Shown here: positions 7,050 through 14,956 of the stretch, one piece after another | Position numbering within the stretch: the first letter of the stretch is position 1 | How the letters are laid out: each line of letters begins with the position of its first letter | From: CAZUSO01 sp964622775 | Lineage (GTDB): Bacteria > Bacteroidota > Bacteroidia > Chitinophagales > Chitinophagaceae | Length of the DNA: 18,741 bases | Assembly: GCA_964622775.1 (NCBI GenBank) | Contig: CAZUSO010000056.1 | Location: 1 to 18,741 of the forward strand | Direction of reading: 5' to 3' | The notes under the pieces: model-generated | What the model was told of the DNA's origin: nothing | Databases searched by the model: none | Seen by the model: only the letters and a program-made list of their open reading frames with translations | Program-made: the position numbers and the translations under genes

Positions 7050-7946
7050 ATGAAATTCTTTATGAAAAAAATCTTCCGGTACGGTATCATAGCTACCCTG
7101 CCGGTATTGCTGTCCTGTGGCGGCGGCAGAGGGGAAGGCGCCAATGCTGACGGCACCATAAGCATAAGCCTTAATCCGCCGGAAAATACGAAGTACCTGT
7201 TTTCGTCTGATGTGAAGCAAACCGTAACCGTAATGGGGATGGCAACTGCGCAGAATATGCTGATGGAATATTCCTATGAGGTAACGGCGGCGGAAGGAGC
7301 CAATAAAACAATGCGCGTGATGTATGACCATATCAAAATGGAAATGACGACTATGGGAAGAAATATGGTTTACGATTCCAAAGACTCTAAATCCGACCAC
7401 AGCATATACGGCGCAATGGACAGTATGATTGGCAAATCATTTGAGGTTACCATCGATCCCGAAGGAAAGATACTTGACCTGAAAGGATGGGACAAAGTTA
7501 TGGGATCGGCAAGCGGAGGCCCGGCAAATATGATTGACGAAAACACCGTGAAACAGATGCTGGAAACTAATATCAATGTATATCCCAACGGGCCGGTGAT
7601 CGTAGGTGACCAATGGAAAAAAAGTGCCACGACAAATGTACAGATGATGACCATGACCGTAAATGCTACCTACACATTAAAAGAAGTAAAGAACGGTATG
7701 GCATTGATAAAGATGGAAGGGAAGATCAATATGGATCCTTCGGCTGATACTACACTGGCAAAAGGCATGAATATGAACGTGAACATGTCCGGCGAACAAT
7801 CGGGCACCCTGCATATAGAGCTTAAAACCGGCCGGATTACCACGGCAGACATTAAGCAACATGTTAAAGGCAGCATGAGCATGGGCGGGCAGGAAATGCC
7901 CATGGAAATCAACAGCGATATTTCACTCAGCACCAGGCCGCTTTAA
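7050..7946 (+). CDS. DUF6263-type outer-envelope lipoprotein
   Basis: A lipoprotein of 298 aa from the ATG at 7050, or 294 aa from the ATG at 7062. The signal is MKKIFRYGIIATLPVLLSC, with lipobox LLSC followed by a glycine-rich linker. Earlier in-frame codons (from 7008) put charged and cysteine residues before the signal and are rejected. The body is beta-rich and methionine-rich, with many Met-Thr/Met-Asn pairs (TVMGMATAQNMLMEY, MGRNMVYDSKDSK). It matches my memory of DUF6263, a Bacteroidota family of unknown function; features such as SFEVTIDPEGKILDLKGW, GDQWKK and KMEGKINMD fit that assignment. The methionine richness could reflect copper contact or just the family's character (speculative). 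It stands alone, convergent with radA. Confidence 0.75.
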   Translation: MKFFMKKIFRYGIIATLPVLLSCGGGRGEGANADGTISISLNPPENTKYLFSSDVKQTVTVMGMATAQNMLMEYSYEVTAAEGANKTMRVMYDHIKMEMTTMGRNMVYDSKDSKSDHSIYGAMDSMIGKSFEVTIDPEGKILDLKGWDKVMGSASGGPANMIDENTVKQMLETNINVYPNGPVIVGDQWKKSATTNVQMMTMTVNATYTLKEVKNGMALIKMEGKINMDPSADTTLAKGMNMNVNMSGEQSGTLHIELKTGRITTADIKQHVKGSMSMGGQEMPMEINSDISLSTRPL

Positions 7947-8276
7947 TGCCCAATTAAAAGGCGGCAGTTGCATTTTCCTGTTTTTGAATATAAGACCCTG
8001 CGCAATATTAGCGCATCCCGTTCGTAATAGGGATGAACTGGATTTATAATTCTGAATGATGCCATAATCCTGTACCCCGCCGGCGCACAAAATCCGGGTG
8101 TAATAATGAATGTGGTAGGTGGAGACACTACTGCTCCTGGCTAACACTCCATACTGTAAGACGGGTTCGGGAATTTAACCCTATAGCTTACATACATGCC
8201 TGACACACATATCACAGAGATGTGGCAACGCCCTTCTCTATACCCGTGTCCCTCTCGACTACCATCACCCCTAAAT
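7947..8276. other. 330-base convergent intergenic region
   Basis: This lies between the lipoprotein (+) and radA (-), both ending into it, so terminators are expected. The clearest structure is CATCCC (8014-8019) with GGGATG (8030-8035) around a 10-base loop. Weaker pairs are GCGC flanking AATATTA just before it and GGGTT/AACCC at 8163-8181. None has a T-run. No coding remnant or mobile-element end was recognised on either strand. Confidence 0.4.
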
Positions 8277-9659
8277 TCATGACCGGAACAGATCCTGATA
8301 GACATCGCTAACTTTATTGGCCGTTCGGACCGCAATATTGAAATCGCTTTTGGAAAGCCCTTTTACATTGGCTTTTGGAATAAAAACAGCCTCCATGCCC
8401 ATCTTGGCGGCTTCTGCTATACGCTGTTCAATACGATTGACCGCACGTATTTCGCCGCTTAGTCCTACCTCGCCTACAAAACAAACATTGGATGGCAGAG
8501 CAATATCTTCGTAAGAAGAAAGCAATGCACAAGCAATGGCTAAATCAATAGCCGGGTCTTCAATCTTCAGTCCGCCGGCAATATTGAGGAAGACATCTTT
8601 CATACCAAACTGGAACCCGCCGCGTTTCTCCAATACTGCCAGCAGTAATTGCAGCCTTCTCAGATCGAAGCCATTGGTCGTGCGCTGCGGCGTTCCATAA
8701 ACCGCCTGAGACACCAATGCCTGGGTCTCGATCATCATGGGACGGATGCCTTCCAGGGTTGCGGCAATGGCGATACCGCTTAGCGGTTCGTCATGCTGGG
8801 TCAGCAAAATTTCAGAAGGATTGCTTACGCCGCGCATGCCCGAAGCCGTCATTTCGTATATGCCCAGTTCGGATGTTGAGCCGAATCTATTCTTTAAGGT
8901 ACGCAGGATGCGGTAGGCGTAATGGCGGTCTCCTTCAAACTGCAAAACGGTATCCACCATATGTTCCAGTATCTTTGGGCCGGCAATAGCGCCATCCTTG
9001 GTAATATGCCCGATGATGCAAACCGGCGTGTTCGATTGCTTGGCGTAGCGTTGCAATTCTGCTGCACATTCCCGAACCTGCGACACGCTTCCTGCGGCGC
9101 TTTCTATATAAGGTGATTCCAGTGTCTGGATAGAATCGATAATCACCCATTGCGGCCGCAGCTTTTTGATCTCCTGAAAAATGGTATGGGTATCCGTAGC
9201 CGTAAGCAGGTAAAGCTGATCGTTTTGTCCGGTCAACCGTTCCGCCCGCATCTTGATCTGGTGGGCGCTTTCCTCACCCGATACATACAGCGTGCGTATA
9301 GAAGCCCATTGCAGGGCACATTGCAAAAACAAAGTGGATTTTCCGATTCCCGGCTCACCGGCTACAAGCACTACGGAACCTTGTACCATGCCGCCACCCA
9401 GCACCCGGTTCAGTTCGGTATCGGGCGTAGGAATGCGTATTTCATCTTCCGCCGTAATGCTGTTGATATTGTGCACCTTCCCTTTTGCAGGCTTATCTTC
9501 CGACCATAGCACAGCTATGTCTTCTTTAGCCTGACCTCCTGGCTTTGTAACGAGCTCCTCCACCATGGTATTCCAGGATCCGCAGGAAGGGCATTTGCCG
9601 GCCCATTTAGCGCTTTCGGCGCCGCAATTCTGACAAAAGAAAGACGTTTTAGTTTTCAA
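8277..9659 (-). CDS. radA: DNA repair protein RadA
   Basis: RadA (Sms), a RecA-like ATPase and branch-migration helicase acting in recombinational repair. The N-terminal C4 zinc finger is C9-x2-C12...C23-x2-C26 (FFCQNCGAESAKWAGKCP). Walker A is GEPGIGKST (101-109); the RadA-specific KNRFG is at 256-260. The C-terminal Lon-like region (from about 280) includes GEVGLSGEIRAVNRIEQRI and VFIPKANVKG. The start is set at a TTG (9659, reading LKTKTSFFCQNC), which gives 460 aa, the length of E. coli RadA, and aligns with the usual KTKT-FFCQNCG N-terminus. The ATG at 9782 would add 41 residues unlike the family and would run through a terminator-like hairpin. It is divergent from the old yellow enzyme gene. 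Confidence 0.95.
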   Translation of the reverse strand: MKTKTSFFCQNCGAESAKWAGKCPSCGSWNTMVEELVTKPGGQAKEDIAVLWSEDKPAKGKVHNINSITAEDEIRIPTPDTELNRVLGGGMVQGSVVLVAGEPGIGKSTLFLQCALQWASIRTLYVSGEESAHQIKMRAERLTGQNDQLYLLTATDTHTIFQEIKKLRPQWVIIDSIQTLESPYIESAAGSVSQVRECAAELQRYAKQSNTPVCIIGHITKDGAIAGPKILEHMVDTVLQFEGDRHYAYRILRTLKNRFGSTSELGIYEMTASGMRGVSNPSEILLTQHDEPLSGIAIAATLEGIRPMMIETQALVSQAVYGTPQRTTNGFDLRRLQLLLAVLEKRGGFQFGMKDVFLNIAGGLKIEDPAIDLAIACALLSSYEDIALPSNVCFVGEVGLSGEIRAVNRIEQRIAEAAKMGMEAVFIPKANVKGLSKSDFNIAVRTANKVSDVYQDLFRS

Positions 9660-9680
9660 AAAATGATCTTTACCGGTATG

Positions 9681-9713
9681 AAAAAATAAAAACCGCTCCC
9701 GGTAAACCCGGAG
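9681..9713 (-). terminator. terminator-like hairpin in the radA leader
   Basis: On the minus strand CTCC-G-GG, loop TTTA, CC-G-GGAG (9713 down to 9696), with one G-G mismatch, is followed by CGG and then TTTTTATTTTTT (9692-9681). It sits 22-54 bases before the proposed TTG start of radA. On the plus strand the same stem is followed by TTGTTTTTG, so it could act both ways. It may be an attenuator or a bidirectional terminator insulating the divergent genes. Confidence 0.5.
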
Positions 9714-9770
9714 TTGTTTTTGTAAAAATAGGAATTTGTACGTCAATTGCCGGAATCGGTTTGGGGATGC

Positions 9771-9867
9771 ACCCTTTGGCAATCAGTATTCGTGATGTGC
9801 TGCGCTAACATCCAGAACAGCCCGCACTATATATACTTAAAAGTGCTTTCCCCGACCCTTTGGCAAT
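9771..9867 (+). repeat. 13-base direct repeat pair in radA/OYE intergenic region
   Basis: ACCCTTTGGCAAT occurs exactly at 9771-9783 and again at 9855-9867, 84 bases apart, in the gap between the divergent radA and old yellow enzyme genes. It could be a pair of operator sites or a chance repeat. Confidence 0.5.
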
Positions 9868-9936
9868 AACGGCATCAGGGAATCACCCCGAATTTCATAC
9901 ATTTACACCACATCAATCATCATTCAATATCATTGT

Positions 9937-11004
9937 ATGTCTTTACTTTTTTCGCCGCTTACGATTGGGAATAATGTGTTTAAGAACCGGATATTCGTTT
10001 CGCCGATGTGCCAGTATTCATCGGAAGACGGATATGCCACCGACTGGCATCTGGTGCATCTGGGCAGCCGTGCTGTAGGCGGTGCGGGACTGGTGATTCA
10101 GGAGGCTACTGCCGTTTCATCTGAAGGTCGTATTTCACCGGATGATTTGGGAATATGGAAAGATGATCATACCGGAAAGCTGCAACAGATCGTGTCGTTC
10201 ATTCATGATCAGGATACGAAGGCGGGAATTCAACTGGCTCACGCCGGCAGAAAGGCCAGTACAAACAGCGCATGGAAAGGCGATAATTTTGTCCGGCCTG
10301 AAAACGGGGGCTGGCAGACACTTGCGCCATCGCCCATACCATATTATGACACCGATGACATTCCCCATGCCCTGAACCGGGAGGAAATAGCAAACATCGT
10401 CCTGCAATTTGGTGCAGCGGCAAAAAGAGCCGGGAAAGCAGGTTATGATGTGATAGAGATTCATGCCGCGCACGGCTATCTGATTCATCAGTTTTTTTCA
10501 CCCCTGAGCAATTTGCGTAAGGATGATTACGGCGGTTCGTTTGAAAACAGGATCCGGATTGCACTGGAGATCGTGGAGGCCGTAAAAGCAGAGCTGCATC
10601 AGGGACAAAGCCTGTTTGTCCGTATTTCCGCAACGGATTATCTGGATGGCGGCTGGGATCTGGATCAGTCCGTGCAGTTGAGTCAGATTCTGGCAAAGAG
10701 CGGCGTAGATCTCATCGATGTATCTTCAGGGGCATTGTCGCCTAAAGCAGTGATTAAAGCGGGACCGGGCTATCAGGTGCCTTTTGCCGAAGCCATAAAA
10801 AAATCATGCAATATCGCCGTAGGCGCCGTAGGCATTATCGTGGATGCGGAACAGGCAGAGGCTGTTTTGGAAAACCGGCAGGCAGACGTGATACTGATGG
10901 CCAGAGAATTTTTGCGTGATCCCTATTTTCCTTTGCATGCCGCCCGTCAACTGGATGGTGTAAATATCTTTCCCAATCCATACAAAAGGGCTTTTCGGGA
11001 ATAA
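9937..11004 (+). CDS. YqjM-type NADH:flavin oxidoreductase (old yellow enzyme)
   Basis: A 355-aa FMN enzyme of the thermophilic-like/YqjM class of old yellow enzymes, which reduce activated C=C bonds of enones and similar electrophiles using NAD(P)H (family knowledge). The TIM barrel begins with SPLTIGNNVFKNRIFVSPMC. C25 in SPMCQYSS corresponds to the redox-modulating cysteine of YqjM (Cys26), and the nearby tyrosine (Y27) to its active-site residue. The substrate-binding histidine pair is in EIHAAHGYLIHQFFSP. LAHAGRKAS and the C-terminal GAVGIIVDAEQAE and DVILMAREFLRDPYFPLHAA form the FMN phosphate side. Length is normal. A physiological role in oxidative or electrophile stress is plausible but not shown. 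The gene stands alone, divergent from radA. Confidence 0.95.
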   Translation: MSLLFSPLTIGNNVFKNRIFVSPMCQYSSEDGYATDWHLVHLGSRAVGGAGLVIQEATAVSSEGRISPDDLGIWKDDHTGKLQQIVSFIHDQDTKAGIQLAHAGRKASTNSAWKGDNFVRPENGGWQTLAPSPIPYYDTDDIPHALNREEIANIVLQFGAAAKRAGKAGYDVIEIHAAHGYLIHQFFSPLSNLRKDDYGGSFENRIRIALEIVEAVKAELHQGQSLFVRISATDYLDGGWDLDQSVQLSQILAKSGVDLIDVSSGALSPKAVIKAGPGYQVPFAEAIKKSCNIAVGAVGIIVDAEQAEAVLENRQADVILMAREFLRDPYFPLHAARQLDGVNIFPNPYKRAFRE

Positions 11005-11414
11005 ACGAAGCAATCGGGGAAATCAGAAAAATTCCAATCCGGTTCAGGAATCTTTCTTAAAAGGAAACCGCCCCGATTGGTATCAGGACGGAATCTTACT
11101 AACCCTTTAAATTCACTAAGTGATGGACAAAAATAACAAGATTGAGGCTAATTAAAAAGCGATTTTTGAAAGATTTCAGAATTGAATTTATTAAAATATT
11201 CTAATATAATTATTGGCTTTTTATCAATCAATTATGATGATATATTTTACTAATAATAGAATTTAAAAAATACAAATTATTTTAATGGATGCGCCTTTAT
11301 AGAATCGATGCAATCTCCTCGACCCGAATACTAATGCTATATTAAAAGTGCTGCCCAATTGCATTAAACTCATTCCTACCCGCTCCGTACATGTTCATTA
11401 TTCACTATTCCCTG
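11005..11414. other. 410-base gap with structured repeat and very AT-rich stretch
   Basis: This is the convergent region between the old yellow enzyme (+) and the LVIVD lipoprotein (-). It holds a branched inverted repeat at 11011-11079 and a strongly AT-rich segment: I count 17 G/C among the 120 bases of 11161-11280 (14%), far below the flanking genes. No open frame there resembles a protein, and no transposase or tRNA is seen. Confidence 0.55.
11011..11079. repeat. branched inverted repeat (possible three-way RNA structure)
   Basis: CAATCGGGG (11011-11019) and CCCCGATTG (11071-11079) form a perfect 9-bp closing stem. Inside are ATTCC (11031-11035) with GGAAT (11047-11051), and a TTTC/GAAA pair flanking TTAAAAG just after. 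It starts 7 bases past the old yellow enzyme stop. It may be a terminator-type 3' end or a small structured RNA; no T-run follows on the plus strand. Confidence 0.5.
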
Positions 11415-12194
11415 CTAATTCATCACCCGTGAAAGCTCATGTGGAGTATCGGGTTGCGAGATATCATAAAGAATCAGGCCGCCCTGAACCATAGCAATCA
11501 GGAGATTTCCATAAGGAATGCAATCGTAAAAAGTGGCGCCACCCACGGAAGTAAAATAGTTCAGTTCATACTTATGGGCACCGCTGCCTGTGATATAAAC
11601 TTTTAGCCCGTCCGAGCCATCGCAGACATACAAGACGTCATTTTGCCAACCTAAGCCATGGGGATTGACCATATTGAGCATATTCATTTCCCGGGGAGCC
11701 TGGGGATTGCTGATGTCATAAACATACAAGGCATTCAGGCTGCCGCCACAGTCAGATCCATTCCGGACAGTTACATAGGCTACTTCATCATTGGCCACCA
11801 CCGGATCGCAGGCACGGATATGACTGACCTCACCAATTTTCACCGGGTTAGCCGGATTGGCAATGGAGAAAACATACATGGCTTCCTGTGAGCCGATAAA
11901 TAATTTATCCTGGTAAGGAAAGATGGTTTCGATATTAAAACCTACTTCGGAGATCTTTATCTGTTGCGGGTTCCCGGCATTTTCCAGGCTGAAGGTAATT
12001 AATTTGGAAGCATCAACACCATACAGGTAATTTCCTGAAATAGCGAAGCGGGCTAAGGATCCGCCTTTCCCGCCGGGGGTTTCCATATTTGATGAACCCG
12101 TGCCGGAGTCCGCTTTATCACAGGCAGAAAAGAGCGTCAGGCTCATGACAAAAAAAGCCAGGTAACGGAATAATGATCGTTGCATAAGTATCAT
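11415..12194 (-). CDS. LVIVD-repeat lipoprotein
   Basis: A 259-aa lipoprotein with signal and lipobox LTLFSAC (cysteine at residue 25 from the first ATG). The rest is a run of beta-propeller-like LVIVD repeats: LYGVDASKLITFSLENAGNP, AMYVFSIANPANPVKIGEV, ALYVYDISNPQAPREM, GLKVYITGSG and GLILYDISQPDTPHEL. Each repeat has the form of a strand, a D or S, then NPxxP. Such proteins sit on the cell surface or in the periplasm and probably bind partners; no enzymatic activity is known. The ATG at 12194 overlaps the TGA of the preceding lipoprotein gene (TGATG), which supports this start, though the ATG at 12185 is also possible. It ends in TAG at 11415-11417. Confidence 0.85.
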   Translation of the reverse strand: MILMQRSLFRYLAFFVMSLTLFSACDKADSGTGSSNMETPGGKGGSLARFAISGNYLYGVDASKLITFSLENAGNPQQIKISEVGFNIETIFPYQDKLFIGSQEAMYVFSIANPANPVKIGEVSHIRACDPVVANDEVAYVTVRNGSDCGGSLNALYVYDISNPQAPREMNMLNMVNPHGLGWQNDVLYVCDGSDGLKVYITGSGAHKYELNYFTSVGGATFYDCIPYGNLLIAMVQGGLILYDISQPDTPHELSRVMN

Positions 12195-12718
12195 CAGTAT
12201 TTACATTTTGGAGCGTGAAGTGTGGTGTACTCCCAATCGACAACCGCTTCTCTTTCTTCATCCACACATTCAAAATAACCGAGTTCCGGAGGTGTTGACA
12301 CAGGAATAAACTGAAAGGTATTCGGAATGCGGGACTGCAAATGAGCATTATGAATATCGCTGATATCCACCACGATCAGGTCGTCATAATTATTGGAATA
12401 CAGAAAATTATTTTTTACGGCAACCTCCGTAGCGCCGCCAATTGCAATGAAGGCCATTTGCTGAGGACTGGCGGGGTTGCTGATGTCCATGACATGAATA
12501 CCTTTATTGCTTTCCACCTGGAAAAGCCGGTTGCCGTCAACATAGATTTTTCCGCCACGCTCCACCGGTTTGGGGGGCTCGGATTCAATAGGAATGTTCG
12601 CAATGTCCTTTTTGTAAACTGGTTTCCAGCCATCCACTTCGGCAGGTACTCCGCTATCCTTACAGGCTATTAGAAATCCGCCGGTAAATAACAGGAGCAG
12701 TAGTAATTTAATATTCAT
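12194..12718 (-). CDS. small LVIVD-repeat lipoprotein
   Basis: A 174-aa lipoprotein with signal MNIKLLLLLLFTGGFLIAC and lipid-modified C19. It has fewer repeats than its downstream neighbour: KIYVDGNRLFQVE, IHVMDISNPASPQQMAFI and LIVVDISDIHNAHL. The C-terminal segment has two cysteines (GYFECVDEE and HAPKCKY) that could form a disulfide. It is upstream of, and overlaps by one base, the larger LVIVD lipoprotein, so the pair is translated together and may form a two-part surface complex (inference). It is divergent from hutI, with 161 bases between the start codons. Confidence 0.82.
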   Translation of the reverse strand: MNIKLLLLLLFTGGFLIACKDSGVPAEVDGWKPVYKKDIANIPIESEPPKPVERGGKIYVDGNRLFQVESNKGIHVMDISNPASPQQMAFIAIGGATEVAVKNNFLYSNNYDDLIVVDISDIHNAHLQSRIPNTFQFIPVSTPPELGYFECVDEEREAVVDWEYTTLHAPKCKY

Positions 12719-12853
12719 AAATGCTGTATTAAGGCTAATGTAATGAGCCTGGTATTTTTACTAAAAATTAAAAAGAACGATAAAAGTTTTTATAAAATTC
12801 CGGGATGATACATGTATAGACGAACATGAAGTTTCTTCTATTTGGTGAATTCC

Positions 12854-12861
12854 TTATTTTG
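12854..12861 (+). promoter_or_regulatory. weak -7-like element before hutI
   Basis: TTATTTTG is one base from TAnnTTTG and lies 18 bases before the hutI start codon. It would give a very short leader, with AGGA at 12863-12866 as a possible ribosome-binding site. No strong -33 box is seen. Confidence 0.25.
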
Positions 12862-12879
12862 CAGGAAAATATATAGAAT

Positions 12880-14124
12880 ATGCGTTTAGTGATCACCAAT
12901 ATAAAATCCCTGTTTCAGGTAGAAGATTCGGAAAATCTGCGTCAAAATGTATCGGGGAAAGCGATGGCAACGTTGCCCCGGATTGATAATGCCTGGCTGT
13001 TTATTGAAGATGGCAAAATAAAGGCATTCGACACAATGGAAAACTGGCGGGAAGAATTTCATACCGACAATATCTTAGATGTGGAAGGACAGATGGTGCT
13101 GCCGGCCTGGACAGACTCGCATACGCATTTGGTGTATGCCGCACCACGGGAACAGGAGTTTGTAGATAAAATATCGGGGCTGAACTATGAAGAGATCGCC
13201 CGGCGCGGAGGCGGTATCCTGAACTCCGCTAAAGCCATGCAGGAGATTGATGAAGAGGCTTTATTCGACATCAGCCTGGAACGGCTGCAATATGCGGTAA
13301 GCTTAGGGACGGGAGCTATTGAGATTAAAAGCGGCTATGGTTTAAATATAGCAGGCGAATTAAAAATGCTTCGCGTGATCCAAAGGCTGAAGGAAGCGCA
13401 TATTATCCCCGTAAAAGCATCTTTTCTGGCAGCACATGCCTACCCTCTCGAATACCGGGACAATCATGAAGGTTACCTGCAATTAATTATTCAGGAGATG
13501 TTGCCCCGGATTGCCGACGAAGGTCTGGCGGATTATATGGATGTATTTTGTGAACAGGGCTTTTTCTCCGTTTCCGAAACAGAACGCTTGTTAGAAGCCG
13601 GTCTTAAATACGGCCTGAAACCTAAGATTCATGCCAATCAGCTGCACCGGTCAGGCGGTGTGCAGGTGGGTGTAAAATACCATGCAGTAAGCGTGGATCA
13701 CCTGGAAAGTATGGGGCAGGAAGAGATTGAATGTTTAAAGAACAGCAATACCTTACCCGTACTGTTGCCCGGTGCTGCATTTTTCCTCGGCATGTCTTAT
13801 CAGCCCGCAAGGGCCTTAATTGAGGCCGGATTGCCGGTGACCATAGCCAGTGACTATAATCCGGGAAGCTGCCCTTCTTCCAATATGAACTTCCTGTTGA
13901 CTCTGGCCTGCACGCAAATGAAGATGACACCCGAGGAGGCGGTGAATGCACAAACGCTTAACGCCGCCGCCGCACTGGAGCTGCAGGATGAGCTGGGAAG
14001 CATTGCCGTCGGAAAGCACGCAAACCTGATCATCACTAAACCCATTCCCTCCCTGGCTTATTTACCTTATAGCTTTGGAGAAAATCTCATTGACAGCGTG
14101 TTTATTGATGGCATGAAGGTATGA
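12880..14124 (+). CDS. hutI: imidazolonepropionase
   Basis: HutI, a 414-aa cytoplasmic amidohydrolase that hydrolyses imidazolone-5-propionate to N-formimino-L-glutamate, the third step of histidine degradation. The metal-binding DSHTH (79-83, H81 and H83) follows the family-typical N-terminus MRLVITNIKSLFQV. Further family signatures are FLAAHAYPLEYRD, KIHANQLHRSGGV, HAVSVDHLE and the metal aspartate with the active-site loop in TIASDYNPGSCPSSNMN. The C-terminal amidohydrolase beta part includes LGSIAVGKHANLII. Length is normal. No hutH, hutU or formimidoylglutamate hydrolase gene is next to it, so the pathway genes are scattered, as is common in Bacteroidota. Confidence 0.96.
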   Translation: MRLVITNIKSLFQVEDSENLRQNVSGKAMATLPRIDNAWLFIEDGKIKAFDTMENWREEFHTDNILDVEGQMVLPAWTDSHTHLVYAAPREQEFVDKISGLNYEEIARRGGGILNSAKAMQEIDEEALFDISLERLQYAVSLGTGAIEIKSGYGLNIAGELKMLRVIQRLKEAHIIPVKASFLAAHAYPLEYRDNHEGYLQLIIQEMLPRIADEGLADYMDVFCEQGFFSVSETERLLEAGLKYGLKPKIHANQLHRSGGVQVGVKYHAVSVDHLESMGQEEIECLKNSNTLPVLLPGAAFFLGMSYQPARALIEAGLPVTIASDYNPGSCPSSNMNFLLTLACTQMKMTPEEAVNAQTLNAAAALELQDELGSIAVGKHANLIITKPIPSLAYLPYSFGENLIDSVFIDGMKV

Positions 14125-14199
14125 TGACCGGATTTTCGGGTATAACGGTCAATCCATTTGCTATAGCTATAATCATTAATCCCTCAAATACCCAATTCG

Positions 14200-14886
14200 C
14201 TATTCAGAAAATGCAGATTGTTTAAATCGTTCCGAAATGATGGATCCGTCACGCATGAAAAGTGTACGGTCGGCCATATCAGCCAAGTGTTCGTTATGGG
14301 TAACGATGACAAACGTAAGCCCGTATTTTTCCCTAAGCTCCAGAAAGAGGTCATGTACGAAACCTGCATTAGCCGTATCTAAGTTGCCGGTAGGTTCATC
14401 GGCAAATACGATTTTCGGCCGGTGTACGATAGCACGTGCAATAGCCACCCGCTGCTGCTCTCCTCCCGATAATTCCGAAGGCTTATGATGCAACCGCTCC
14501 GGCAGACCAACGATGGACAAGACTTCCCCAGCCTGCTGCTGCGCCTGTTTTTTGGCCGTTCCCGCAATCCAAAGCGGCATACATACATTTTCAAGCGCCG
14601 TAAACTCCGGTAATAAATGATGAAACTGAAATACAAAACCCAGATACTTGTTGCGGAACGCAGCCTGCGCCCTGCGGGATAAACGATACAGGTCTTTCCC
14701 TGAAATAATTACGGAGCCTTCATCCGGAGTATCCAGCATACCAAGCAGGTGCAGCAAGGTACTTTTCCCTGCCCCTGAAGGACCGGCGATGGCCACAAAT
14801 TCTCCCTCGGCAATTGCTATGGAAACCTGGTGCAGTACTTGTAGATTACCGTACTTCCTGGAAAGATTGCTGGCTTGCAAAATCAT
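14200..14886 (-). CDS. lolD: LolD-type ABC transporter ATP-binding protein
   Basis: A 228-aa ABC ATPase of the MacB/LolD group. It shows Walker A GPSGAGKST (35-43), the Q-loop with Q87 in FVFQFHHLLPEF, the signature LSGGEQQRVAIARAI (139-153), Walker B IVFADEPTGNLD (159-170) and switch histidine H197 in VTHNEH. LolD powers release of lipoproteins from the inner membrane to the carrier LolA. The FVFQFHHLLPEFTALENV stretch and the close NLD after Walker B fit LolD better than FtsE. No permease gene (LolC/E type) lies beside it, so the partner is elsewhere in the genome. It ends in TAG at 14200-14202. The symbol is by similarity of motifs, not experiment. Confidence 0.85.
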   Translation of the reverse strand: MILQASNLSRKYGNLQVLHQVSIAIAEGEFVAIAGPSGAGKSTLLHLLGMLDTPDEGSVIISGKDLYRLSRRAQAAFRNKYLGFVFQFHHLLPEFTALENVCMPLWIAGTAKKQAQQQAGEVLSIVGLPERLHHKPSELSGGEQQRVAIARAIVHRPKIVFADEPTGNLDTANAGFVHDLFLELREKYGLTFVIVTHNEHLADMADRTLFMRDGSIISERFKQSAFSE

Positions 14887-14956
14887 TTAAGCTGTTTTAA
14901 AAAATAAATCTGCTGCATGGTGTAGTTATCAGAATACACTCCTGTTGCAGGGTGTC

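Noticed and set aside
7947..8276. Insertion-sequence remnant or hidden gene in the convergent gap
   Set aside because: No terminal inverted repeats, target duplications or transposase-like translation were seen on either strand.
9660..9782. N-terminal extension of RadA from the ATG at 9782
   Set aside because: The 41 added residues are unlike RadA, while the TTG at 9659 gives the exact family N-terminus and length; the extension would also run through a terminator-like hairpin.
10199..10696. 165-codon antisense frame inside the old yellow enzyme
   Set aside because: Opposite strand of a well-supported gene; the composition simply reflects codon bias of the sense gene.
11031..11052. tRNA-like GGTTCAGGAATC segment
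   Set aside because: It resembles a T-loop only superficially; no acceptor stem of 7 bp, anticodon arm or D-arm can be placed, and the closing stem is 9 bp.
12880..14124. A histidine-utilisation operon around hutI
   Set aside because: Neither neighbour is a histidine-pathway gene; upstream are divergent lipoproteins and downstream a convergent ABC ATPase.
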